Assembly (NCBI GenBank): GCA_002706085.1
Contig: PAJO01000062.1
Span: 62,001-126,000 of the forward strand
Source: Alcanivoracaceae bacterium
Lineage (GTDB): Bacteria > Pseudomonadota > Gammaproteobacteria > Pseudomonadales > Alcanivoracaceae
Length of the DNA: 64,000 bases
Direction: 5' to 3'
Made by a program: the position numbers and the translations under genes. Positions 17,173-26,974 of the stretch are shown here, piece by piece (position 1 is the stretch's first letter; every line of letters starts with the position of its first letter). Below the pieces are notes generated by a model. It was not told where the DNA came from, did no database searches, and was given only the letters and a program-made list of their open reading frames with translations.

Positions 17173-17838
17173 ATGTTTACCGGCATTATTGAAGCCATGG
17201 GCAAGGTAGCATCCATGACCCCCAAGGGGGGCGATGTGACCCTTGTGATTCAAAGCGACGAGCTGGATTTCAGCGATGTGCAGCTGGGCGATTCCATTGC
17301 CGTGAATGGGGTCTGCCTGACGGCGACCGCCTTGCCCGGTGGGGCCTTCGCGGCGGATGTGTCCGGTGAAACCCTGTCACTGACGTCCCTGAAGCAGATC
17401 AGCGTGGGCAGCAAGGTCAATCTGGAAAAGGCGCTCACACCCACCACCCGTCTGGGTGGTCACCTGGTCAGCGGGCATGTGGATGGGCTCGGCAAGATCG
17501 TCGAAATGAAACAGGATGCACGCTCCGTACGCATCGATATTGAGGCCCCGGCCGAGCTGGCCAAGTACATCGCTCACAAGGGCTCCATTACGGTGGATGG
17601 CATCAGTCTCACGGTGAACAGTGTTGCCGGGGCGGTTTTTTCCCTGAATATCATCCCGCACACCCAGGATGTGACCACCATCGGCCAGTGGAAGGTGGGG
17701 ACGCCAGTGAACCTGGAAGTTGATATAATCGCCCGCTACCTGGAGCGTCTGTTGCTGGGGGAGAAGGCCGCCGAGCCCACCTCTGAAGGCATTTCCATGG
17801 CGTTCCTGGCGGAAAACGGGTTTATCAAAGGCGTTTGA
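17173..17838 (+). CDS. ribE: Riboflavin synthase alpha chain
   Basis: The 221-residue protein begins MFTGIIEAMGKV and has two tandem lumazine-binding barrels; each carries the conserved GDSIAVNGVCLT / GSITVDGISLTVN pattern. The enzyme dismutates two molecules of 6,7-dimethyl-8-ribityllumazine into riboflavin. Escherichia coli calls it ribC. It lies between ribD and ribBA and works directly with ribH downstream. Confidence 0.97.
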   Translation: MFTGIIEAMGKVASMTPKGGDVTLVIQSDELDFSDVQLGDSIAVNGVCLTATALPGGAFAADVSGETLSLTSLKQISVGSKVNLEKALTPTTRLGGHLVSGHVDGLGKIVEMKQDARSVRIDIEAPAELAKYIAHKGSITVDGISLTVNSVAGAVFSLNIIPHTQDVTTIGQWKVGTPVNLEVDIIARYLERLLLGEKAAEPTSEGISMAFLAENGFIKGV

Positions 17839-17849
17839 CGCCGCAGAAA

Positions 17850-17985
17850 CAAGCTGCAAGCAACAAGCTACAACGCGAGGATAGCGAGTTGCCACCATTT
17901 GCAGTCCGGAGTACGCGAACATTGTGTGCCCGAAATCAGGGTTTGCGCTGGTTTTCCTTGTAGCTTGAAGCTTGTCGCTTGCAGC
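17850..17985. repeat. Iterated-word inverted repeat between ribE and ribBA
   Basis: The left arm (17850-17873) and right arm (17958-17985) are imperfect inverted copies built from the words AAGCTGCAAGC and AAGCTACAA. The right arm contains one extra iteration. The same word family recurs at 55746-55883, after the large LuxR gene. Confidence 0.8.
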
Positions 17986-18051
17986 TCAGCACCGGTGAAA
18001 AATGCAGAGGAGGCGTTGTCAGCCTCCAGGCTTGAAAGGTCGAGTACCATT

Positions 18052-19161
18052 ATGCAGCTCAACACGATTGAAGAACTGATCGAAGATATCCGTCAGGGAA
18101 AGATGGTTATTCTGATGGATGACGAGGACCGGGAAAACGAAGGCGACCTGGTGATGGCGGCGGAGCATGTGGATGCCCAGGCCATCAATTTCATGGCCAA
18201 GTACGGCCGTGGCCTGATCTGTATGCCCATGTCCCGTGAGCGCTGTGAGCTGCTGGAGCTGCCGCTGATGGTGCAAAGCAACGGCAGTGGTTTTGGCACC
18301 AAATTCACCGTCTCTATCGAGGCTCGTGAAGGGGTGACCACCGGGATTTCTGCGGCAGACCGGGCTCGCACGGTGCAGGCTGCGGTAGCACGTAATGCGC
18401 GCGCCTACGACATTGTCCAGCCCGGGCACATTTTTCCGCTGATGTCCGAGCCAGGCGGTGTATTGCGCCGCGCGGGTCACACCGAGGCGTCCTGCGATCT
18501 GGCCCAGCTGGCCGGCTGTGAGCCTGCCGGGGTGATCTGTGAAGTCATGAATGAAGATGGCTCCATGGCCCGTCGGGAAGATCTGGAAGTGTTCGCCAAG
18601 GAGCACAATCTCAAGATCGGCACCATTGCCGACCTGATCCAGTATCGCGCCCTGAATGAGAAAACCATTGAACAGGTGTCCGATAATGAACTGGATACCT
18701 GGTATGGCGATTTCCGTTTGGTGGCGTTCCGCGACACCGTTGACGGCCTCACTCATGTGGCACTGGTGAAAGGCGAGATCAGTGAAGAGCAGGTGGTCAC
18801 CGTGCGCGTGCATCAGGTGGATCCGCTGCGCGACCTGATGAGCGCCAAGATGAATGGCCGCACCGGCTGGAACATGCACCGAGTACTGGAAGAAGTTTCC
18901 GGCTCGGATGCCGGTGTGGTGATTATTCTGGGGCAGGATTACGACTCCCAGGACATGGTCGATCGCCTTGATACGTTCTTCGGCGGCGGCACCCGCAAGC
19001 CCAAGGGCGAGTCCCGTGCTTATCGCAACATCGGTACCGGCTCCCAGATTCTCAAGGCCCTGGGTGTGCGCAAGATGCGCCTGCTGAGCTCTCCCATGCG
19101 CTTTAATGCCCTCAGTGGTTTCGACCTGGAAATCACCGAGTACGTGGAAGCGGATAGTTGA
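18052..19161 (+). CDS. ribBA: 3,4-dihydroxy-2-butanone 4-phosphate synthase with degenerate GTP cyclohydrolase II domain (RibBX type)
   Basis: The 369-residue protein starts [13 protein letters not shown]; a longer in-frame extension through the repeat is unlikely to be translated. The N-terminal DHBP synthase domain is intact, with the acidic metal site [10 protein letters not shown] and [13 protein letters not shown]. The C-terminal half aligns with GTP cyclohydrolase II, but the zinc-binding cysteine cluster (CLTGD...RCDC in active enzymes) is replaced by [23 protein letters not shown] activity is therefore probably lost, as in the hybrid RibBX proteins of other proteobacteria, and a separate ribA is expected elsewhere. 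A GGAGGC/GCCTCC hairpin precedes the start; no FMN riboswitch is seen. Confidence 0.93.
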   Translation: MQLNTIEELIEDIRQGKMVILMDDEDRENEGDLVMAAEHVDAQAINFMAKYGRGLICMPMSRERCELLELPLMVQSNGSGFGTKFTVSIEAREGVTTGISAADRARTVQAAVARNARAYDIVQPGHIFPLMSEPGGVLRRAGHTEASCDLAQLAGCEPAGVICEVMNEDGSMARREDLEVFAKEHNLKIGTIADLIQYRALNEKTIEQVSDNELDTWYGDFRLVAFRDTVDGLTHVALVKGEISEEQVVTVRVHQVDPLRDLMSAKMNGRTGWNMHRVLEEVSGSDAGVVIILGQDYDSQDMVDRLDTFFGGGTRKPKGESRAYRNIGTGSQILKALGVRKMRLLSSPMRFNALSGFDLEITEYVEADS

Positions 19162-19165
19162 GACA

Positions 19166-19238
19166 AGTCGGACGTCTGAGGTCGGACGTCCGACGACAAG
19201 TTCAAGAGCGTCAGACGTCAGACTTCCGACGTCCGGCT
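19166..19238. repeat. Iterated-word inverted repeat between ribBA and ribH
   Basis: Thirty-base arms at 19166-19195 and 19209-19238 match as inverted copies at 25 of 30 positions. Each arm is itself made from repeated GTCGGACGTC/GTCTGACGTC words. The element begins four bases after the ribBA stop. Confidence 0.8.
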
Positions 19239-19295
19239 CCAAGTTTAATACTGCGTCGGTAGCCGTGAGCCACCGGCACTGACAGGAAGGCAAGC

Positions 19296-19766
19296 ATGCA
19301 AAACATCAAGACTCTCGAAGGTACTCTGAATAACGTCGGCGGCCGTTACGGCATCGTTGTCGCCCGCTTCAACAGCTTTGTGGTGGAAGCCCTGCTGGAC
19401 GGCGCGATCGATGCGCTGGTGCGTCATGGTGTTAGCCGTGATGACATTGAAGTGATCCGCGTACCCGGTGCCTGGGAGCTGCCAGTGGCCGTGAAGAAAG
19501 TGATCGAGAAGCGTGACTACGATGCGGTGATTACCCTGGGCGCGGTCATCCGCGGGGGCACTGCCCACTTCGAATACGTAGCAGGCGAAGCCGCCAAGGG
19601 TCTGGCCGGTGTGCAGAATGCCACGGGCGTGCCGGTGATCTTCGGTGTACTGACGGTAGATACCATTGAGCAGGCCATCGAGCGTTCCGGTACCAAGGCG
19701 GGCAACAAGGGCGCAGAAGCGGCCATGTGTGCGCTGGAAATGGTTTCCCTGTTCAAATCCCTGTAA
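19296..19766 (+). CDS. ribH: 6,7-dimethyl-8-ribityllumazine synthase
   Basis: The 156-residue protein shows the family's [11 protein letters not shown] start, [25 protein letters not shown] and [16 protein letters not shown]. It condenses the RibD-derived pyrimidine with the RibB product to form the riboflavin precursor, and assembles as an oligomeric shell. It is followed by nusB, as in many Gammaproteobacteria. Confidence 0.97.
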   Translation: MQNIKTLEGTLNNVGGRYGIVVARFNSFVVEALLDGAIDALVRHGVSRDDIEVIRVPGAWELPVAVKKVIEKRDYDAVITLGAVIRGGTAHFEYVAGEAAKGLAGVQNATGVPVIFGVLTVDTIEQAIERSGTKAGNKGAEAAMCALEMVSLFKSL

Positions 19767-19838
19767 GCCGGGCTTGGCCTTCTCGCGGGAAGCACCGCGT
19801 AAGGCCTTCCAGGCGTTAGACGCACCATAGAGAGTGTT

Positions 19839-20291
19839 ATGAGCGAAGCAACACCCGCCGCCCGTCGCAAGGCACGACGTTTTACCCTGCAGGCGCTGTA
19901 CCAGTGGCAGCTGGCCGGGGCCAGTGTGACGGATATTGAAGCCCAGTTTCTGGCGAACAACGATTTCGCCAAGGCGGATCGTGGCTACTTTCATGACCTG
20001 TTGCACGGAGTGCCCGGGCAGGTGAAGGAGCTGGACGAGTTGCTTACCCCTTTCCTGGACCGACGGGTGGAAGAGCTCTCCCAGGTGGAGAAGGCGATTC
20101 TGCGTATCGGCGCTTTCGAACTGAAAGAGCGCCAGGACGTTCCCTACCGGGTGGTCATCAACGAAGGGATCGAGCTTGCCAAGGTATTTGGTGCGGAAGA
20201 GTCCTTCAAATATGTCAACGGTGTGCTCGACAAGCTGGCGCGCAAGTTGCGCTATGCGGAAACCGCCGAGCGCCACACCCGCGACGAATAA
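19839..20291 (+). CDS. nusB: Transcription antitermination factor NusB
   Basis: The 150-residue all-helical protein begins [17 protein letters not shown] and ends with the typical [12 protein letters not shown]...[12 protein letters not shown]. NusB with NusE binds boxA RNA to support rRNA antitermination. It lies 8 bp upstream of thiL and is probably cotranscribed with it. Confidence 0.97.
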   Translation: MSEATPAARRKARRFTLQALYQWQLAGASVTDIEAQFLANNDFAKADRGYFHDLLHGVPGQVKELDELLTPFLDRRVEELSQVEKAILRIGAFELKERQDVPYRVVINEGIELAKVFGAEESFKYVNGVLDKLARKLRYAETAERHTRDE

Positions 20292-20299
20292 GCGTTGTC

Positions 20300-21241
20300 G
20301 TGAGTTCCCCGCCCACCTCTGTAGCGCTGGATGAGTTTGCTCTCATCCGGCGCTATTTTCATCATGCCCAGGGGGACTCGGTGGTCGCGGGTCCCGGTGA
20401 TGATGCGGCCATTGTGACTCCGCCCGTCGGGCACGAACTGGTGCTGACCCAGGACACCAGCCTGGCAGGACGGCATTTTCCGTTGGATATGGCTGCCGCC
20501 GACGTGGGGTATCGTTGTCTGGCAGTGAACCTGTCGGATCTGGCGGCCATGGGCGCGCAGCCATTATGGTTCCTGCTGTCGTTAACGCTGCCGGAGGTGG
20601 ATGAGACCTGGCTTGAAGGTTTTGCTGCCGGCCTGTTCGAATTGGCGGATGCCACGGGGATTTCGCTGGTGGGCGGCGATGTGACCCGTGGCCCCTTGTC
20701 GGTATCCATTCAGGCAACAGGTGCCGTGCCAGTCGGGCAGGCGCTGCGTCGCAGTGGTGCGCGGGTCGGTGATGCCATCTGCGTGGGGGGGGTCACGGGC
20801 GCCGGGCTGCTGGGGCTGCAACAGTGGCAGCAAGGGCAGCGCGAGGGCGCGGCGGTGGCGCATTTCCGGCGACCGGTTCCCCAGCTGGCGTTGGGGCAGG
20901 CGCTGCGGGGTACCGCAACAGCCTGTATTGATATCTCCGATGGCACCGTAGCGGATCTCGGGCATATTCTCGCCGCCTCCGGCGGGTTGGGTGCAGTGCT
21001 GGACGAAGCATTGTTGCCTGTAGGGACGGCATTGCTGGGTGACTGCGATGTGCAAACCCAGCGCCAGTTGCAGCTTCAGGGCGGGGATGATTATGTATTG
21101 CTGTTCACTCTCGATTCGCGCAAGAGGCTGCCAGAAGGATGCCATCGTCTTGGTACGGTGGAGTCGCAGCCCGGCGTCCGACTGAATAATTTGCAGGGTC
21201 AGCCTGTCCCGCTCACGCTGGGGGGGTGGCAGCATTTCTGA
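20300..21241 (+). CDS. thiL: Thiamine-monophosphate kinase
   Basis: The 313-residue protein has the ThiL landmarks GPGDDAAIV near residue 30, AVNLSDLAAMGA, GGDVTRGPLS and CIDISDG. It phosphorylates thiamine monophosphate to the active diphosphate, the cofactor that Dxs encoded nearby requires. Translation starts at a GTG 8 bp after nusB. Confidence 0.96.
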   Translation: MSSPPTSVALDEFALIRRYFHHAQGDSVVAGPGDDAAIVTPPVGHELVLTQDTSLAGRHFPLDMAAADVGYRCLAVNLSDLAAMGAQPLWFLLSLTLPEVDETWLEGFAAGLFELADATGISLVGGDVTRGPLSVSIQATGAVPVGQALRRSGARVGDAICVGGVTGAGLLGLQQWQQGQREGAAVAHFRRPVPQLALGQALRGTATACIDISDGTVADLGHILAASGGLGAVLDEALLPVGTALLGDCDVQTQRQLQLQGGDDYVLLFTLDSRKRLPEGCHRLGTVESQPGVRLNNLQGQPVPLTLGGWQHF

Positions 21242-21305
21242 GTGTTGCCGCCGCTCATGACAATAACACCCCGAAGCCAATGGCCCTGTGCCACCGAGGA
21301 ATGGA

Positions 21306-21791
21306 ATGGAACTGAAACGCCCCAAGATGAGTAACCCGGTGCACTTTCTGGCCTTTGGCTTCGGCTCAGGCTTGGCGCCGGTGGCGCCGGGTACCTTTGG
21401 GACGGTGGCAGCCATGCCCATCTGGTGGTTGTGTGCCCAGCTACCGTTGTGGGGTTACCTGGCCGTGACGGCGCTGGTGATCGTTGTCGGCCCTTACCTG
21501 TGCGGCAAGACCTCCCATGACATGAATGTGCATGATCACCCCGGCATTGTCTGGGATGAGATTGCCGGCCTGCTGGTGACCATGATTGCCATACCGGTTA
21601 CCCCCTGGGGGGCACTGGCCGGCTTTCTGGCGTTTCGCTTCTTCGACATTATCAAGCCTTGGCCCATTGGCTGGCTGGACCGGCGCGTGGAAGGGGGGCT
21701 GGGCATCATGGTAGATGACCTGCTTGCCGGTGTGTACGCGGCGGTCGTCATGCAGTTGCTGGTCGCCTTTGTGCCGGTGTTTGCCGGTTAG
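21306..21791 (+). CDS. pgpA: Phosphatidylglycerophosphatase A
   Basis: The 161-residue inner-membrane protein has four hydrophobic segments and the PgpA motif pattern (GFGSGLAPVAPGTFGTVAA, HDHPGIVWDEIAG, RFFDIIKPWPIGWLDR). It removes phosphate from phosphatidylglycerophosphate in phosphatidylglycerol synthesis. The chosen ATG has GAGGA five bases upstream; upstream in-frame codons lack one. Position after thiL matches the usual nusB-thiL-pgpA order. Confidence 0.94.
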   Translation: MELKRPKMSNPVHFLAFGFGSGLAPVAPGTFGTVAAMPIWWLCAQLPLWGYLAVTALVIVVGPYLCGKTSHDMNVHDHPGIVWDEIAGLLVTMIAIPVTPWGALAGFLAFRFFDIIKPWPIGWLDRRVEGGLGIMVDDLLAGVYAAVVMQLLVAFVPVFAG

Positions 21792-21964
21792 CCTGAAGTT
21801 GTCACCTTGTTGTCATGGTTGGGCCGCTTTTGCGGCGGCTGGCCTGATATCGTTTTGCTGGTACCGTTCACACTTTCCTGCTGGTCTGCGAGGCCATTCC
21901 TTTCTAGCCTGATATCATTAAGCAATTGCCTGTAGTTGCATACGGGCGGCGCAAAGGAATTGCT

Positions 21965-23197
21965 ATGTCAGGCACAGATCCCCGATTTCGTCGGGTGGTA
22001 GTGCCGGGGGTTCGCTGGTTACGGTTTCCCCGGCGGCTGGAACGTGAGTATCGCGATTATCATTGCCGGGAGGCCGTAACGGCATTCCGGGTGAATGCCT
22101 TTTATATTCTTCTTCTCTATGTCCTGCTGATTACCGGTATCTATGCCCTGGCTCCGGAGGCGGTGCGAGGGCGCTGGTTGGGGACGTATATCTGGGTGGG
22201 TGTGATTGTGCTGGTGGCTGGCTGCATGGCCCAGCTACGGCCTCTGGATCGCTGGTTTCCGATCTATGCGGGGATTGGCAGTTTTCTCGCCGTGGCGTTG
22301 TCCATGGCTATCCCGGGTTTTCTGCATGGGCCGGCAGAGACCCAGTTGGCCCACGTATCGGTGATTTATGCCCTGGTGATTGTCTATGCCATGGTCGGTC
22401 TGCGATTTTCCCATGCGGTGCTGGCTTGCTGGGGCGGTGGTGTGCTCGGCTGGGGAGTGGCCGAGGCCTTTGGCAGCGGTATTGACTGGCAAATCGCCCA
22501 CCGTACTTATACGGGCATCAGCTTGCTTGGCATGTTTCTTTGCTACACCGCAGAGGTGCGTGACCGATTACTGTTTTTTAACCAGCGCCAGCTTCACCGC
22601 CAGCAGCAGCGAACCCAGGCATTGGCAGACCGGCTTCACCGGCTTAGCCGCGAGGACAGTCTGACCATGTTGGCCAATCGGCGTTTCTTTGATGAGGCGC
22701 TGGAGCGTGAGTGGAGACGCTGCAAGCGCGAACAAAAACCGCTGGCGGTGATGCTGGTGGATGTGGATCACTTCAAGGATTACAACGATCACTACGGCCA
22801 TCTGCAAGGCGATGAATGCTTGCAGGCGCTGGCAACCGAACTGCGCCGCTATGGGCGACGAGGGGGAGATCTGGTAGCCCGGTTTGGGGGGGAGGAGTTT
22901 GTTCTGCTTTACCCTGGCGTCGAGGAGGCAGAGGCCATGCAGTTGGCGTCACGGCTGTGCCGTGCGGTACGGATGTTGGGCATGCCCCATAAACTCAACC
23001 CGAGGGTGGGGGAGGTGACCATCAGTGTGGGTGCGGCCGTGCTGATGCCCGGTGAGCGCAATCGCGCAGAACAGTTACTGGAGGCGGCAGACCGTGCCTT
23101 GTATCAGGCGAAAACGGCAGGGCGCGATACCTGGAAGCTGTACACGCCGCCACCACCGGTCCGCCTGGTGAGCGATACGGCCAAGCCGGAAGAGTGA
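21965..23197 (+). CDS. Membrane-bound diguanylate cyclase (GGDEF)
   Basis: The 410-residue protein has about six membrane segments between residues 45 and 200, a short coiled segment rich in Gln/Arg, then a GGDEF domain. The active-site motif GGEEF is intact at about residue 308, and an RxxD inhibitory site (RGGD) lies five residues before it, so product feedback is expected. It makes cyclic-di-GMP from two GTP. The start has AAGGA upstream. It is convergent with dxs with only 3 bp between stops, and may serve the PilZ protein upstream or others. Confidence 0.93.
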   Translation: MSGTDPRFRRVVVPGVRWLRFPRRLEREYRDYHCREAVTAFRVNAFYILLLYVLLITGIYALAPEAVRGRWLGTYIWVGVIVLVAGCMAQLRPLDRWFPIYAGIGSFLAVALSMAIPGFLHGPAETQLAHVSVIYALVIVYAMVGLRFSHAVLACWGGGVLGWGVAEAFGSGIDWQIAHRTYTGISLLGMFLCYTAEVRDRLLFFNQRQLHRQQQRTQALADRLHRLSREDSLTMLANRRFFDEALEREWRRCKREQKPLAVMLVDVDHFKDYNDHYGHLQGDECLQALATELRRYGRRGGDLVARFGGEEFVLLYPGVEEAEAMQLASRLCRAVRMLGMPHKLNPRVGEVTISVGAAVLMPGERNRAEQLLEAADRALYQAKTAGRDTWKLYTPPPPVRLVSDTAKPEE

Positions 23198-23200
23198 CGC

Positions 23201-25129
23201 TTACGGCTTGGCTTGTGCCACCGAAGTGGATTGTCGGCTGAGACGGGCGCGAATCTGCTCTTCGATCCCGGTTGCATCCAGCCCGGCTTCGGACAGCAGC
23301 ACATCGCGCTTGCCGTGATGAATAAAGTGATCCGGCAGACCCAGATTCAGCACATCCACCACGATACCTTCGTCGTGTAATAGCTCATTGACGGCAGAGC
23401 CGGCCCCGCCCATGCGTTGGTGATCTTCGACGGTGACCAGCAAAGCGTGCTGGGCTGCTGCCTTGATGATGGCGTCACGATCCAGCGGTTTTACCCAGCG
23501 CATGTCGATGACGGTGGCATCAAGCGCGTCACCGGCTTCGTGTGCGGCCGGGGTCAAGGCGCCAAAGGCAAGAATGGCGATCTGATGGCCCTGGCGCAGC
23601 GAACGCGACTGGCCCACGGGCAGGGCTTCCATGTTGTCTTCAATGACGACGCCGGGGCCGGTGCCGCGGGGGTAGCGGACCGCCGCAGGCCCTTCGTGCT
23701 GGTAGGCGGTGTAAAGCAGCTGGCGGCACTCATTTTCGTCGGAGGGCGCCGCCACAATCATGTTGGGGACTGTGCGCAAGTAGGCAAGATCAAAGACCCC
23801 GCCGTGGGTGGCGCCGTCCTCGCCGACCAGCCCGGCCCGGTCCAGGCCGAAGGTCACATCCAGCTCCTGCAGGGCGATGTCATGGATCAGCTGATCATAG
23901 CCCCGTTGCAGGAAAGTCGAATAAATCGCCACCACCGGTTTCTGGTTTTCACAGGCAAGCCCACCGGCGACAGTGACGGCGTGTTGCTCGCAAATCGCCA
24001 CATCGTGGAAGCGGTCCGGAAAACGCTGGCTGAATTCCACCATCCCGGAGCCCTCGCACATGGCGGGGGTGATGCCCACCAGGCGTGGGTCTTGTTCGGC
24101 CATGTCACACAGCCACTGGCCAAAGATGTCCTGATATTTCGGGAGCTTGGGTTTCTCGGCGGCAGGGGGGGCGGCCTGAACCTTGGGTTTGGGCTCGATC
24201 TTGTTGATGGCGTGATAACCCACCGGATCGACTTCTGCAGGGGCAAAACCCTTGCCCTTGGTGGTGTAGACATGCAGCAGTTGGGGGCCTTCCAGGGTGC
24301 GCATGTTGCCCAGGGTGCGCACCAGCTCGTCCAGGTTGTGACCGTCGATGGGACCGATGTAATTGAAACCGATGGCCTCGAACAGCATGTCCGGGCTCAC
24401 CATGTTTTTCATGCTCTCTTCGGTGCGACGAATGAAATCCCAGGCCGCCGGCATGGTCGAGAGCACCTTTTTGCCCCCTTCGCGCAGGGCGATATAGCTC
24501 TTGCTGGCCCAGATACGGGCAAAGTAGTTGGACAGCCCGCCCACATTGTGGGAAATCGACATGTTGTTGTCGTTGAGGATCACCAGCAGATTGGAGCGGG
24601 TATGGGCGGCATGGCTCATGGCCTCGAAGGCCTGCCCCGCGGTCATGGCACCATCTCCGATGATAGCGACCGCGCGACGGTCACTGCCGGCCATTTCAGC
24701 CCCCAGGGCCATGCCCAGCGCGGCGCTGATGGAGGTGGAGGAGTGGCCGACACCAAAGGTGTCGTACTCGGACTCGCTACGTTTGGGAAAGCCTGACAGG
24801 CCGTGCTGCTGACGAATGGCGGTGAGCCCTTCGCGACGACCGGTCAAAATCTTGTGCGGGTAACACTGGTGGCCTACATCCCATACCAGCCGGTCGTCAG
24901 GGGTGTTGTACAGGTAATGCAGGGCGACGGTGAGTTCGACGACGCCAAGGCCTGCTCCAAAATGGCCGCCGGACTGCCCTACGGAATACAGCAGATATTC
25001 GCGCAATTCATCCACTACCCGTTCCAGCTGGCTGGCGGGGAGGCGGCGCAAATCTGCCGGGCTGGCAAGGGTGTCCAGCAAGGGTGTGGCAGGGCGCGTC
25101 AGCGGTATCTGGGTAAAGGTCTTGGGCAT
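23201..25129 (-). CDS. dxs: 1-deoxy-D-xylulose-5-phosphate synthase
   Basis: The 642-residue thiamine-diphosphate enzyme has [13 protein letters not shown], the ThDP motif [14 protein letters not shown], and [15 protein letters not shown] of the transketolase-like pyrimidine domain. It condenses pyruvate and glyceraldehyde 3-phosphate, the entry step of the MEP isoprenoid pathway. It is the last gene of xseB-ispA-dxs, a conserved proteobacterial operon. Confidence 0.98.
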   Translation of the reverse strand: MPKTFTQIPLTRPATPLLDTLASPADLRRLPASQLERVVDELREYLLYSVGQSGGHFGAGLGVVELTVALHYLYNTPDDRLVWDVGHQCYPHKILTGRREGLTAIRQQHGLSGFPKRSESEYDTFGVGHSSTSISAALGMALGAEMAGSDRRAVAIIGDGAMTAGQAFEAMSHAAHTRSNLLVILNDNNMSISHNVGGLSNYFARIWASKSYIALREGGKKVLSTMPAAWDFIRRTEESMKNMVSPDMLFEAIGFNYIGPIDGHNLDELVRTLGNMRTLEGPQLLHVYTTKGKGFAPAEVDPVGYHAINKIEPKPKVQAAPPAAEKPKLPKYQDIFGQWLCDMAEQDPRLVGITPAMCEGSGMVEFSQRFPDRFHDVAICEQHAVTVAGGLACENQKPVVAIYSTFLQRGYDQLIHDIALQELDVTFGLDRAGLVGEDGATHGGVFDLAYLRTVPNMIVAAPSDENECRQLLYTAYQHEGPAAVRYPRGTGPGVVIEDNMEALPVGQSRSLRQGHQIAILAFGALTPAAHEAGDALDATVIDMRWVKPLDRDAIIKAAAQHALLVTVEDHQRMGGAGSAVNELLHDEGIVVDVLNLGLPDHFIHHGKRDVLLSEAGLDATGIEEQIRARLSRQSTSVAQAKP

Positions 25130-25195
25130 AATTCCGGGTGCCAGGTCAGTGCGTGCTGCAAGTGTGACAAGTATACAGGGCCGGGGGGGCGGCCG

Positions 25196-26092
25196 TCAGT
25201 GATTGCGGGCGATGATGTACTGTGCCAGTTGTTGCAGCGGCAGGGCGCTGGCGCCATAGCCTGACAGCGCCTGGCGGGCATCTTCACACAGTTGCTCGGC
25301 CCGTTCGCGGCTGGCGTCCAGCCCGATCAGGGAAGGGAAGGTACTCTTGTGGAGTTTTTCGTCCGAGCCCGCCGGTTTGCCAAGCTGGTCGGTGGCCATG
25401 GTGACATCCAGGATGTCGTCCTGGATCTGGAAGGCCAGGCCAATGGCATCGCCAAAGCGAGTCAGGTTCTCCAGCAGTTCAGGGCTGTCGCTCTGGGCCG
25501 CGAAGTAGCCCAGCTGCAGGCTGGCAGTGATCAGGCGCCCTGTCTTGAGGTAATGCATTGCTTCCAGTGCGGCCAGGGTTTGTTGTTGCCCTTGCGCCAG
25601 CATGTCCTGCATCTGCCCAGCGGCCATGCCGTCGACGCCTGCTGCCTGGCAAAGGTGCTGAATCATGGCGATACGGGTATCGCTGCGGTACTCCCCACGG
25701 GTGGCCAGCAACTCGAAGGCCTTGGTGTGCAGGGTGTCTCCGGCGAGGATGGCGGTAGCCTCGTCGTAGGCCTTGTGGCAGGTAGGCAGTCCCCGGCGCA
25801 AGTCGTCATCGTCCATGGCGGGTAAATCATCATGCACCAGCGAGTAGGCGTGAATCAGTTCAACCGCCGCCGCAGGAGTATCGGCCTGTTCCGGTGTGCC
25901 GCCGGCCAACGCGGTGGCGCCATAAACCAGCAGGGGGCGAATGCGCTTGCCGCCGCCCAATGCGGCGTAGCGCATGGCCTGACTGAGACGCGACGCGGCG
26001 CTGGAGGCAGGCAGAAACGTATCCAGACTCTGTTCCAGACGAGTCAGGCTGGTTTGGCGAAGCCCTTCCAGGGCGCTCAGTTCATTGCTCAT
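25196..26092 (-). CDS. ispA: Farnesyl diphosphate synthase / (2E,6E)-polyprenyl synthase
   Basis: The 298-residue protein contains both aspartate-rich motifs, DDLPAMDDDD (first) and DD of IQDDILD (second), that bind the magnesium-diphosphate substrates. It extends DMAPP with IPP to farnesyl diphosphate. The start used here (MSNELSALE) overlaps the xseB 3' end by 11 bp, indicating translational coupling; longer extensions would run far into xseB. Confidence 0.96.
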   Translation of the reverse strand: MSNELSALEGLRQTSLTRLEQSLDTFLPASSAASRLSQAMRYAALGGGKRIRPLLVYGATALAGGTPEQADTPAAAVELIHAYSLVHDDLPAMDDDDLRRGLPTCHKAYDEATAILAGDTLHTKAFELLATRGEYRSDTRIAMIQHLCQAAGVDGMAAGQMQDMLAQGQQQTLAALEAMHYLKTGRLITASLQLGYFAAQSDSPELLENLTRFGDAIGLAFQIQDDILDVTMATDQLGKPAGSDEKLHKSTFPSLIGLDASRERAEQLCEDARQALSGYGASALPLQQLAQYIIARNH

Positions 26093-26324
26093 CGCTATCG
26101 CCGGTGAATGGGGCGGGCTCGGCCTCGACAGATTGCTCCAGCAGAATACGGACCTTCTGTTCTGCTTGCTGCAGGGCTTGTTGACACTCCCGGGACAGGC
26201 GAACCCCTTCTTCAAAGGCCTTCAGGGATTCTTCCAGCGTCAGGTCACCGGATTCCATCCGTTCTACCAGGGTTTCCAGGTTATCCAGGGCGGTTTCCAG
26301 TGCCGGGGCGGTGTTTTTGGCCAT
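26082..26324 (-). CDS. xseB: Exodeoxyribonuclease VII small subunit
   Basis: The 80-residue protein shows ALDNLETLVERMESGDLTLEESLKAFEEGVRL, the full XseB signature. It partners XseA in single-strand exonuclease VII. The ATG chosen (MAKNT) has GGAGAG upstream. It heads the xseB-ispA-dxs operon. Confidence 0.96.
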   Translation of the reverse strand: MAKNTAPALETALDNLETLVERMESGDLTLEESLKAFEEGVRLSRECQQALQQAEQKVRILLEQSVEAEPAPFTGDSDEQ

Positions 26325-26974
26325 GCGTCTCTCCGGTAGACCGTAAGCGGGCATTTACGGCGGCAACAGTAATGCAGCATGGCAGGTGAATCAATCTTCA
26401 GACTCGCCCCGTCCCGGCGAATTCGCCGCTTTGGCGGGCGTGTCGGGTGCTGTGCTTCTTCGGCTATGGGGGCTGGCGCGCCAGGCTCCGGCGATCTGTT
26501 TTGGCTATTGTTCTGGCGCGTTTGAAAGGGGGTTGGTTCGTCGGCAACTGCTTGATAGTCGGTGACTTTTTTGAGTGTTGGGAGCGTTGGTCTGTTTGAT
26601 TCCAAATGGTTCTAATAAAAGGGGTTCCTGGCCGGGTGATGCCCTGCTTATAGTAAAGGGCCCGCCGGAAATCGCAGGCAGCTTCTTCCTCTGATCTCCT
26701 AAGCTATGGCGTTTCGTCTGCGACGCCGGCGGGGGTCTTCTTTCAAACCGCATTCCCCCTTCATGTAGGAGCGTGCTTGCACGCGAAGAACTTGGCTGCC
26801 GGGGCGCTGCCAAGTCTGAGTTCCCCCTTTCGCTTGCAAGCAAGCTCCCACAGTGGCGGCCGTGATGGCCCCGAACTGTGGGCATCTGCAGGGCGGCAGA
26901 ATCACTTGCTGGCAAGTGTTACCCAACACCAAGACTCTCCCACAACAACCCGGCTTCAACAGAATCCGGCTTGC
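26325..26974. other. 650-bp gap between xseB and the porin gene
   Basis: This carries the xseB operon promoter on the minus strand and the 3' region of the porin transcript. No gene is recognised. It contains a REP-like inverted pair (listed separately) and a CACTTGC/GCAAGTG palindrome at 26903-26918 close to the porin stop. No convincing T-run terminator for the porin is seen. Confidence 0.5.
26764..26852. repeat. REP-like inverted pair downstream of the porin gene
   Basis: Arms at 26764-26785 (TGTAGGAGCGTGCTTGCACG...) and 26831-26852 match inverted at 19 of 22 positions. They share the GTAGGAGC/GTGGGAGC head of the other REP-like elements in the window but have a different inner palindrome (GTGCTTGCAC). 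Confidence 0.8.

Noticed and set aside
17839-18051. FMN riboswitch upstream of ribBA
   Set aside because: The conserved RFN-element boxes are not present; only an iterated-word palindrome and a short GGAGGC hairpin are seen.
21842-21916. Two GCCTGATATC copies upstream of the diguanylate cyclase gene
   Set aside because: A 10-base direct repeat about 65 bp apart without further structure is too short to support a function.
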